64,000 nucleotides of DNA from the NCBI RefSeq assembly GCF_001714725.1, contig NZ_CP016447.1, positions 1,255,001 through 1,319,000 of the forward strand, read 5' to 3'. Source of the stretch: Acidovorax sp. RAC01 (GTDB taxonomy: Bacteria > Pseudomonadota > Gammaproteobacteria > Burkholderiales > Burkholderiaceae_C). The position numbers were made by a program, and so were the translations under genes. The notes under the pieces were generated by a model that saw nothing but the letters and a program-made list of their open reading frames with translations, made no database searches and had not been told where the DNA came from. Positions 56,670 to 64,000 of this stretch are shown here, piece by piece (the first letter of the stretch is position 1; each line of letters begins with the position of its first letter).

Positions 56670-57058
56670 GCCACGCTTTCCGTGTGCAGCGCACCGCGCT
56701 GCAGCGCGTGCCGCTCGACGCTGGCCGCATCGAACAGCGCCAGCAGGGCATCCATCAGGGCATGGGCGCGGCCCGAATGGTCGGCGCCGAAATTGCACAC
56801 ATACACATCCAGCGTCACCGCCTGCTGCTCGGGCCAGGTGTGCACGCACAGGTGCGACTCTGCTAGCAAAATAGTAGCTGTAACCCCACCAGGGCCGTGC
56901 GCTGTGGCCGGAAAAGTATGAAAAACCTGGCCTACGGGTTGCAGGCCGGCGGCGTGTACGGCGTCGGTACAGGCGCGGCCCAGTGCGGCGGCGTCGAGCA
57001 GCCACGCAGGGGCGCAGCGGCAGCCGCGCAGATCGGCAGTGAGGTGCAGTCCTTGCAT
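56666..57058 (-). CDS. speD: S-adenosylmethionine decarboxylase proenzyme
   Basis: Pyruvoyl-dependent decarboxylase providing aminopropyl groups for spermidine synthesis. The self-cleavage site is Glu67-Ser68 in LLAESHLCVHTWPEQ, whose Ser becomes the pyruvoyl group. VTLDVYVCNFGADH follows. It has 130 residues, the short bacterial SpeD form. ATG at 57056-57058 (MQGLHLTADLRGC) is used; the open frame to 57226 overlaps tkt. A weaker palindromic element copy covers residues about 45-66, directly before the cleavage site. It is divergent from tkt and coupled to the MurU-like gene. No speE nearby. Confidence 0.9.
   Translation of the reverse strand: MQGLHLTADLRGCRCAPAWLLDAAALGRACTDAVHAAGLQPVGQVFHTFPATAHGPGGVTATILLAESHLCVHTWPEQQAVTLDVYVCNFGADHSGRAHALMDALLALFDAASVERHALQRGALHTESVA
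56861..56925 (+). repeat. Palindromic ~64-bp element, copy 12 (inside speD, weaker)
   Basis: Antisense to speD: TGCTAGCAAAATAGTAGCTG, then GTGCGCTGTGGCC and GAAAAGTATGAAAAA. The match is good at the ends and poor in the middle. It encodes residues ending one position before the autocleavage Glu-Ser, a conserved region, so coincidence cannot be excluded. Confidence 0.5.
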
Positions 57059-57133
57059 GGCCCGCACTGTAGTGCATCGCATGGCGCCACCGCATGCGCG
57101 CGGGCGCCGCGCCGGGCCGGCAGCCACCCCCGG

Positions 57134-57139
57134 TAAAAT
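57134..57139 (+). promoter_or_regulatory. TAAAAT -10 element upstream of tkt
   Basis: TAAAAT in CGGTAAAATGCCGGGTTT lies 31 bases before the tkt ATG. Same pattern as upstream of purC and purE. Confidence 0.45.
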
Positions 57140-57170
57140 GCCGGGTTTCCCCTGAACCCACCCCACCCCC

Positions 57171-59252
57171 ATGGCCAACACCCAGCAATCCCAACAAATG
57201 GCCAATGCGATCCGCGCATTGGCCATGGACGCCGTTCAACAAGCCAATTCCGGCCACCCCGGCGCCCCCATGGGCATGGCCGACATGGCCGTGGGCCTGT
57301 GGGCTCGCCACCTCAAGCACAACCCTACCAACCCCCAGTGGTTTGACCGCGACCGTTTCGTGCTGAGCAACGGCCATGGCTCGATGCTGCTGTACGCGCT
57401 GCTGCACCTCACCGGTTACGACCTGCCGATCGGCGAGTTGAAGAACTTCCGCCAGCTGCACAGCAAGACCCCGGGCCACCCTGAAGTGGGCTACACCGCT
57501 GGCGTGGAAACCACCACCGGCCCGCTGGGCCAGGGCATCACCAATGCCGTGGGCTTTGCGTTGGCTGAAAAGCTGCTGGCCGCCGAGTTCAACCGCGAAG
57601 GCCACGCCGTGGTCGACCACAACACCTTCGTGTTCCTGGGCGACGGCTGCCTGATGGAGGGCATCAGCCAGGAGGCGATTTCGCTGGCCGGCGCCTGGAA
57701 GCTGAACAAGCTGATTGCCCTGTACGACGACAACGGCATCTCCATCGACGGCCAGGTTCAGCCCTGGTTTGCCGACAACACCGCGCTGCGTTTCGTGTCC
57801 GCCGGCTGGAACGTGATCGGCCCCATCGACGGCCACGACGCCGACAAGGTGGCCGATGCCGTGGCCGAAGCCAAGAAGCAGAACGAGCGCCCATCGCTCA
57901 TCATCTGCAAGACGCACATCGGCAAGGGCAGCCCCAACCGCGCCAACACCTCCAAGGCCCACGGCGAGCCCCTGGGCGCTGAAGAAATCGCCCTCACCCG
58001 CGAAGCGCTGGGCTGGACGAGCGAGCCCTTTGCCATCCCCGAAGACGTGTACGCCGGCTGGGACGCCAAGGCGGCCGGCCAGAGCGCCGAAGCTGCCTGG
58101 AACGAGCGATTTGCCGCCTACACCGCCGCCTTCCCCGAGCTGGCATCCGAACTGACGCGCCGCATGAAGGGCGATTTGCCCGCCAACTTCGCGCAAGTGG
58201 CCGTGGACACCGTGGTGGCCGCCCACACCAAGGGCGAGACCGTGGCCAGCCGCAAGGCCAGCCAGATCGCGCTGGAGGCCTTCACTGCCGCGCTGCCCGA
58301 GCTGCTGGGAGGCAGCGCCGACCTGACCGGCTCGAACCTCACCAACACCAAGAGCACGCCCAACCTGCGCTTTGACATGCAGGGCAACGTGGTCAAGACC
58401 GATGCCGCCAACGGCGACAAGGTCGGTGGCCGCCACATCAACTACGGCGTGCGCGAATTCGGCATGGCCGCCATCATGAACGGCGTGGCGCTGCACGGCG
58501 GCTTCATTCCCTACGGTGGCACGTTCCTCACGTTCAGCGACTACAGCCGCAACGCCATCCGCATGGCCGCGCTCATGAAGCAGCGCGTGATCCACGTGTT
58601 CACGCACGACTCCATCGGCCTGGGCGAAGACGGCCCCACCCACCAGTCGGTCGAGCACGTGGCCAGCCTGCGCCTGATCCCGAACCTGGACGTATGGCGC
58701 CCCGCCGACACGGTCGAAACCGCTGTGGCCTGGAGCGTGGCGCTGTCCAACAAGGACAAGCCCACCGTGCTGGCCCTGTCGCGCCAGAACCTGCCCTACG
58801 CGCCCAAGCGCGACCTGGGCGACATCAGCCGCGGCGCGTATGTACTGAGCGACCCGGCCGATGTGGGCCTCAAGAAGAAGCCCGTGGGCGTGATCATCGC
58901 CACCGGCTCGGAAGTGCAGCTGGCCCTGAAGGCGCAGCGCATGCTGGCCGACCGCAAGATCCCCGTGCGCGTGGTCTCCATGCCCAGCACCACCACCTTC
59001 GACCGCGAGGATGCCAAGTACAAGGCCAGCGTGCTGCCCGCCGGCGTGCCCCGCGTGGCCGTGGAAATGGGCGTGACCGACGGCTGGTGGAAATACGGCT
59101 GCGCCGCCGTGGTGGGCATCGACAGCTACGGCGAATCGGCCCCTGCACCCGTGCTGTTCAAACACTTCGGTTTCACCGAAGAGAACGTGGTCGACACGGT
59201 GCTGGTGGCCATTGGCGCCGCACGCCGCAAGCCTGCCAAGAAGGCCCGTTAA
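57171..59252 (+). CDS. tkt: Transketolase
   Basis: Thiamine-diphosphate enzyme moving two-carbon units in the pentose phosphate pathway. It has 693 residues, slightly above E. coli TktA. Visible motifs: [14 protein letters not shown] near 25-38, the ThDP/Mg site [15 protein letters not shown] near 154-168 and [20 protein letters not shown] near 482-501. The start [17 protein letters not shown] fits homologues. gap follows 87 bases downstream, so the two probably form one operon, although a CCCCCTG/CAGGGGG hairpin lies between. Confidence 0.97.
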   Translation: MANTQQSQQMANAIRALAMDAVQQANSGHPGAPMGMADMAVGLWARHLKHNPTNPQWFDRDRFVLSNGHGSMLLYALLHLTGYDLPIGELKNFRQLHSKTPGHPEVGYTAGVETTTGPLGQGITNAVGFALAEKLLAAEFNREGHAVVDHNTFVFLGDGCLMEGISQEAISLAGAWKLNKLIALYDDNGISIDGQVQPWFADNTALRFVSAGWNVIGPIDGHDADKVADAVAEAKKQNERPSLIICKTHIGKGSPNRANTSKAHGEPLGAEEIALTREALGWTSEPFAIPEDVYAGWDAKAAGQSAEAAWNERFAAYTAAFPELASELTRRMKGDLPANFAQVAVDTVVAAHTKGETVASRKASQIALEAFTAALPELLGGSADLTGSNLTNTKSTPNLRFDMQGNVVKTDAANGDKVGGRHINYGVREFGMAAIMNGVALHGGFIPYGGTFLTFSDYSRNAIRMAALMKQRVIHVFTHDSIGLGEDGPTHQSVEHVASLRLIPNLDVWRPADTVETAVAWSVALSNKDKPTVLALSRQNLPYAPKRDLGDISRGAYVLSDPADVGLKKKPVGVIIATGSEVQLALKAQRMLADRKIPVRVVSMPSTTTFDREDAKYKASVLPAGVPRVAVEMGVTDGWWKYGCAAVVGIDSYGESAPAPVLFKHFGFTEENVVDTVLVAIGAARRKPAKKAR

Positions 59253-60338
<1,086 letters not shown>

Positions 60339-60434
60339 CCGGGGTGGCCCGTGTGGCCATTCGGATGTAACGCACAATGCACCCCATCCACCAAGAGAAG
60401 TTGAAGAAGCGTTAAGACAGCAACTACCCGTTCA

Positions 60435-60469
60435 GGCCGACCCCCCGCAAAGGTGGTCGGCCTTTTTTT
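60435..60469 (+). terminator. Rho-independent terminator of gap
   Basis: GGCCGACC pairs with GGTCGGCC around a 12-base loop, followed by seven T residues, 97 bases after the gap stop. Confidence 0.92.
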
Positions 60470-60510
60470 GGCCCGGGTTTCAGCAGGGTGCAGGCGGCGC
60501 CGCGGGGACT

Positions 60511-61674
60511 TCAGGCCTGCGCGCTCAGGGCCGCGAGCGGCCCTGCGGCGGCATCGGCTGCACCCGGCGTAGCGCCCGGTGACGTCCGGGGCTGGCCTGT
60601 AGGCACCGTGGCGATGTGGATCGTACGGGTGGGGAACGCGAACTCCACACCCATTGCCGCCAACTCGCGCATCAGCCCGAGGTTGATGGTCTGCTGCAGG
60701 TCCATGTACACGTTGAAGCCCGGGTCCTTGACGATGTAGACCACCTCGAAGTCCAGCGAGCTGTCGCCAAACCCCTTGAAATGCGCGCGGTCAAACCGCA
60801 GCGCCGCCTGCGCCTCGACCAATTGCCTGACCACGCCCGGGATCGCCTCGACCTTGTCCACCGGCGTGCCATACGCCACGCCGAAGGTGAAGACAATGCG
60901 CTGCTCCTGCATGGGCCGGTAGTTGCTGATCGTTTGCTTGAGGATGTCGGTGTTGGACATCACCACCTCCTCGCCCTGCAGGCTGCGGATGCGCGTGGTC
61001 TTCAGGCCAATCATCTGCACGGTGCCGGCCACGCTGCCCACCACCACGAAGTCGCCCACTTCAAAAGGCTTGTCCACAGCGATCGAGAGCGATGCGAACA
61101 GATCCGCCAGGATGCTTTGCACGGCCAGCGCCACCGCAATGCCACCCACCCCCAGGCTGGCCACAAATGCGGTGATGTTGACGCCCAGATTGGACAGCAC
61201 CGCCAGCGCCACGACGCTCCACAGCAGCGTGCGCAACCCCCACGACAGCAGCGTGGCCGAAGCACTCACCTGCGTCATGCCGCTGGAGCTGTGCCGCGTG
61301 ACATAGCGCTGCACGCCAATGCCGATGGCCCGCATGCCCCACAGACCCATCTGCAGCGCCACCGCCACAAACCACAGCTGCGCTACCCGGCTCTCCCAGC
61401 GCCGAGGCAGCTCGAGGAAACCCAGGCCCACCAGCACGGCCACCAGCAGCATCAGCAGCCGGCTCGTGCCTTCGAGCACATCGACCATCGTGGTGGCAGC
61501 GGCGCTGCCCGAATTCGTGGCCCAGCTCTTCGCGCGGCCCGTGAGCAGGTGCAGCGCGGTGAGGATGGCCATGTACGTGACCGCAGCCGCAGTCAGCGCG
61601 ACCAGCAGGCTCCACAGGGGTACGCCGGCAAAGGTGGTTTCCTGAATCCAGGTGATGAACAAAGGCTGCTGCAT
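60511..61674 (-). CDS. MscS-family mechanosensitive channel
   Basis: Small-conductance stretch-activated channel releasing ions on hypo-osmotic shock. It has 387 residues: four or five membrane helices, the pore-lining helix SLGVGGIAVALAVQSILADL near 177-196 (the usual Gly/Ala-rich TM3), then the MscS beta domain DKPFEVGDFVVV and the C-terminal alpha/beta domain. It ends with an extra Ala/Pro/Thr-rich tail. ATG at 61672-61674 follows GAGGAG; an upstream in-frame start at 61803 would add 43 non-family residues. Confidence 0.92.
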   Translation of the reverse strand: MQQPLFITWIQETTFAGVPLWSLLVALTAAAVTYMAILTALHLLTGRAKSWATNSGSAAATTMVDVLEGTSRLLMLLVAVLVGLGFLELPRRWESRVAQLWFVAVALQMGLWGMRAIGIGVQRYVTRHSSSGMTQVSASATLLSWGLRTLLWSVVALAVLSNLGVNITAFVASLGVGGIAVALAVQSILADLFASLSIAVDKPFEVGDFVVVGSVAGTVQMIGLKTTRIRSLQGEEVVMSNTDILKQTISNYRPMQEQRIVFTFGVAYGTPVDKVEAIPGVVRQLVEAQAALRFDRAHFKGFGDSSLDFEVVYIVKDPGFNVYMDLQQTINLGLMRELAAMGVEFAFPTRTIHIATVPTGQPRTSPGATPGAADAAAGPLAALSAQA

Positions 61675-62117
61675 GCGGTGAATCTCCTCTTCGTGGTGGA
61701 TGGGCGCAAGGCGCGGCGGGGTGATGAAGACGCGGGCTCGCGCAATCACGCAAGCCATCAGCCGGGCAATTTCCGTTTGGGGTACTGGTACACGCCGCCG
61801 CATCCAGCGCCAAAGCTGTTGCAGGGCGAAGCGCGTGGTGCGGTCCTGCTACCCGTGTGTATGGATGGACGTTCACACACTCCGCAGGTTCCCCCTGATT
61901 TCCGCCCGGCGGGTGCCGCGGTCACTTTGGCATGGGGAACTGCAAGCATTCGTAAGACATTGCCCACAGACATGCCGATGCAGGGCCTACGCCCGCCGCG
62001 CTATTCGGGCCGAACAATCGCACCACGTCGCGTGGCTGGCGATGCGCCCCCTCATGCAGCACACCTGCCGGCCCTGCACCCCTTCGTTCCATAGCACTTC
62101 AAGGAGGCTCGAGCACC
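61675..62117. other. Divergent intergenic region mscS / DUF4398 lipoprotein
   Basis: These 443 bases hold the mscS ribosome site (GAGGAG) at one end and AAGGAGG for the lipoprotein gene at the other. I see no gene, repeat copy or convincing promoter in between; open frames here are GC artefacts. Confidence 0.45.
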
Positions 62118-62495
62118 ATGCCCTCACATGCAACCATCCGAACTTCCGCTGCGGCGCTTGCGCTGGCCGCGCTGGCCGCGTGCTCATCCACACCGCCGCC
62201 CACCGAGCAGATGGCCGTCACACGCACCACCGTCAACCGCGTTGCCGCGGCCCCCGCAGTGGCTACCGGCGCGCCCGTGGAGCTGCAGATGGCGCGGGAC
62301 AAGTTCATGCAGGCTGAGCGCGCCATGGCCACCGAAGACTATGTGACCGCGCGCCGCCTTGCCGCAGAGGCCGAAGTGGATGCCCGCGTGGCAGAGACAC
62401 GTGCCGACGCCACGCGCAACGCCGCCAACCTGGCACAGGTGCAAGAAAGCATCCGCGCGCTGCAGGAAGAAATCAACCGGCGCTCCCCGCGCTGA
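62118..62495 (+). CDS. Small DUF4398-type lipoprotein
   Basis: A 125-residue predicted lipoprotein: the signal peptide ends in lipobox LAAC (Cys22, LALAALAACSSTPPP). The mature part has a helical DUF4398-like region MARDKFMQAERAMATEDYVT and AEVDARVAETRADATRNAAN, ending in a basic tail. AAGGAGG lies 13 bases before the ATG. The next gene repeats the same domain type fused to OmpA, and the two are probably co-transcribed. The function is unknown; an envelope-stress or peptidoglycan-associated role is inferred from the neighbour. Confidence 0.85.
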   Translation: MPSHATIRTSAAALALAALAACSSTPPPTEQMAVTRTTVNRVAAAPAVATGAPVELQMARDKFMQAERAMATEDYVTARRLAAEAEVDARVAETRADATRNAANLAQVQESIRALQEEINRRSPR

Positions 62496-62677
62496 CGGAT
62501 GGCGGGGCCAGGCACACGCTGCGCCGGCCCGCCCGCCCACTCGCACCCATTCGTACCCACACACCCCGCACGGCAGGCGCTGGGCTCCGTTGACCATTGC
62601 TCCTGCAGCCAGCGGCTCCACACAACATGCACCAGTGGTCCGTATACGCCCCCGTGCCATTCCAAGGAATACAAGCC

Positions 62678-63598
62678 ATGAAGACGTTGATCCAACGCAC
62701 CACCACCCTGTGCACCAGCCTCCTGGCCGCCGGCCTGCTGGTCGCCTGCGCCAGCACCGTGCCACCGGCCACACTCGAATCCGCACGCACGGCAGTCAGC
62801 ACTGCCGCGGGCGACCCGGCCGTCAACCAGTACGCCCAACTGGAACTCAAGGAAGCCACCGAGGCCCTGGCCCGCGCGGACCAAGCGTGGTCAAAAGACC
62901 GAGACAACGCCGAGACGAGCCACCTGGCCTACCTGGCGCGCCAGCGCGCTGAAGTGGCCACCAATGCCGCCCGCGCACGCCAGCTGGATGCGACGATCCA
63001 GCAGGCCGGTAGCGAGGCCGACCGCATTCGCCTGCAGGCACGCACACAAGAGGCGGATGCCGCGCGGCTACGCGCCGACGCGCAGGCTCGCAATGCACAA
63101 CTGGCCCAGCAGCAGGCCCTGAGCGCCGAACAGCGCGCCGCCCAGCAACAGGCCGAGGCGGCAGCAGCACAAGACCGCGTGCGCATGCTGGAAGCGCAGC
63201 TGCGCGACATGGAGGCGCAACAGACCGAACGCGGCCTGCTGGTCACGCTGGGCGATGTGCTGTTTGCCTTCAACAAGGCAGAACTGTCCGCGCAGGCGAC
63301 GCCGCGCCTGGACAAGCTGGCCAACTTCCTCAAGCAGTTCCCCGACCGCAAGCTGCTGATCGAGGGCTACACCGACAGCGTGGGGGGCGACAGCTACAAC
63401 CAGGAACTGTCGGAACGCCGCGCACAGGCCGTGCGCGATGCGCTGGTGCAGCGCGGCGTGGACACGGGCCGCATCACCGTCCGCGGCTACGGCAAGGCCC
63501 ACCCCGTGGCCGACAACACATCACCCGAAGGGCGTGCCATGAACCGCCGCGTGGAAATCGTGATCGCGGACGACCGGGGCAATCTGCGCGGGAGGTAA
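62678..63598 (+). CDS. DUF4398/OmpA-domain lipoprotein
   Basis: A 306-residue outer-membrane lipoprotein: lipobox LLVAC (Cys25), an N-terminal DUF4398 helical region (TLESARTAVSTAAGDPAVNQ onwards), a long Ala/Gln/Arg-rich coiled coil (about 100-185), then a C-terminal OmpA peptidoglycan-binding domain. The OmpA part begins TLGDVLFAFNKAELS and has the DAP-binding signature GYTDSVG, LSERRA and MNRRVEI. AAGGAAT precedes ATG 62678. The architecture is that of a rod anchoring the outer membrane to peptidoglycan. Confidence 0.9.
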   Translation: MKTLIQRTTTLCTSLLAAGLLVACASTVPPATLESARTAVSTAAGDPAVNQYAQLELKEATEALARADQAWSKDRDNAETSHLAYLARQRAEVATNAARARQLDATIQQAGSEADRIRLQARTQEADAARLRADAQARNAQLAQQQALSAEQRAAQQQAEAAAAQDRVRMLEAQLRDMEAQQTERGLLVTLGDVLFAFNKAELSAQATPRLDKLANFLKQFPDRKLLIEGYTDSVGGDSYNQELSERRAQAVRDALVQRGVDTGRITVRGYGKAHPVADNTSPEGRAMNRRVEIVIADDRGNLRGR

Positions 63599-63685
63599 CG
63601 AGACCGAATGGAGGCGCTGTGCGGCGCCCTCGCAGGGGCCCTGTAGGCACCACGGACCCCGCACTCAAAGATGCGACCGCGCCGC

Positions 63686-64000
63686 CTACGCTGCGCGTTC
63701 TTCAAACGCTTCGGTATCCACTTCGCTGGATCCCTGCGCGTTGTAGCGGTTGCCCACCACCGTACGCTCGTTGATCAGCGCTTCGACGCGGGCCATCAGT
63801 GCAGCGCTGAGCTGCACATTGACGGCACCCAGGTCGTCGTGGAGGTGCTCCACGCTCGTCGTTCCGGGGATGGGAATGATGTCCTCCCCCCGGTGCAGCA
63901 GCCAAGCGAGCGCCAGCTGCGCCGGGCTGCAGCCCGCCTCACGCGCAAGGGCCCGGTAGCCGTCCAGCAGGCGCAGGTTGGCAGCGTAGGCCTCGGGCGC
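63686..64000 (-). CDS. Aldo/keto reductase, 5' end cut by window edge
   Basis: The C-terminal 104 residues of an NADPH-dependent aldo/keto reductase. The stop is at 63686-63688 and the frame stays open to base 64000. It includes the family end pattern SPAQLALAWLLHRGEDIIPI followed by PGTTSVEHLHDDLGAVNVQL, matching the NADP-binding loop and C-terminal helix, and ends in EAFEERAA. It resembles YajO/GsP69-type reductases acting on small aldehydes. The start and catalytic tetrad are outside the window. Confidence 0.88.
   Translation of the reverse strand, partial: APEAYAANLRLLDGYRALAREAGCSPAQLALAWLLHRGEDIIPIPGTTSVEHLHDDLGAVNVQLSAALMARVEALINERTVVGNRYNAQGSSEVDTEAFEERAA

Noticed and set aside
61921..61960. 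GGGGAAC followed by CGTAAG as an ECF-sigma promoter before the DUF4398 gene
   Set aside because: The spacing of about ten bases is far too short for a -35/-10 pair.

Overview
The window is chromosomal DNA of a GC-rich betaproteobacterium, most likely a member of the Comamonadaceae (Acidovorax-like). This rests on gene content and order (bamE-dapB-exbB-exbD-leuS-lptE beside fur, hprK-ptsN-hpf, purC/purE/purK/Sua5), the ATP-grasp-type GshA, the Calvin-type class II aldolase, TAAAAT -10 elements, and a short AT-rich palindromic repeat scattered through and between genes. No rRNA, tRNA, prophage, transposase or CRISPR array was seen. Both window edges cut a gene (benE at the left, an aldo/keto reductase at the right).

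Layout. 1-7.8 kb: benzoate-type transporter and a potassium/glutathione block (kup, gshA, trkH, trkA). 7.9-12.6 kb: proA, a membrane sulfatase-fold protein, a small unknown gene, holA. 12.9-15.4 kb: arginase and a D-serine-dehydratase-like PLP enzyme on the plus strand. 15.6-21.9 kb: a long minus-strand run lptE, leuS, exbD, exbB, dapB, bamE facing away from fur. 22.4-24.4 kb: hprK, ptsN, hpf. 24.6-31.8 kb: MFS exporter, purC, a YbaY/META lipoprotein, a thioredoxin-TPR co-chaperone, then purE-purK-Sua5. 31.9-36.4 kb: a GDSL-fold lipoprotein facing a secreted lipase, SemiSWEET, dacB. 36.4-40.9 kb: an EamA transporter, tsaB, rimI, a probable holD and corA. 41-50 kb: mtnN, fadD, pntB, pntA, an unknown lipoprotein, fba. 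49-52 kb: a two-component system divergent from a PAP2 phosphatase. 52-60.3 kb: pyk, a CPBP protease, an Xaa-Pro aminopeptidase, a MurU-like enzyme overlapping speD, then tkt and gap. 60.5-64 kb: mscS, two DUF4398-type lipoproteins (one with an OmpA domain), aldo/keto reductase.

How the genes work together. fba, gap, tkt and pyk are central carbon metabolism and pntAB balances NADH and NADPH. purC/E/K act in consecutive purine steps. TsaB and the Sua5-type protein serve t6A tRNA modification. HolA and the proposed HolD belong to the DNA polymerase III clamp loader. LptE, BamE, ExbBD, DacB, MurU and the OmpA-like lipoprotein serve the envelope. Kup and TrkAH import potassium, MscS releases ions on hypo-osmotic shock, and GshA makes the glutathione precursor.

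Most notable signals: (1) a family of about 64-bp palindromic elements, twelve copies here, at least seven lying in frame inside housekeeping genes and one supplying a stop codon; (2) a corA leader with two mutually exclusive hairpins and an eight-base perfect anti-Shine-Dalgarno; (3) a probable hidden holD after rimI; (4) a GDSL-fold lipoprotein with all three tested catalytic positions replaced; (5) a PmrA/QseB-type direct repeat between a two-component system and a PAP2 gene. All of this comes from reading the sequence by eye; no database search was run.
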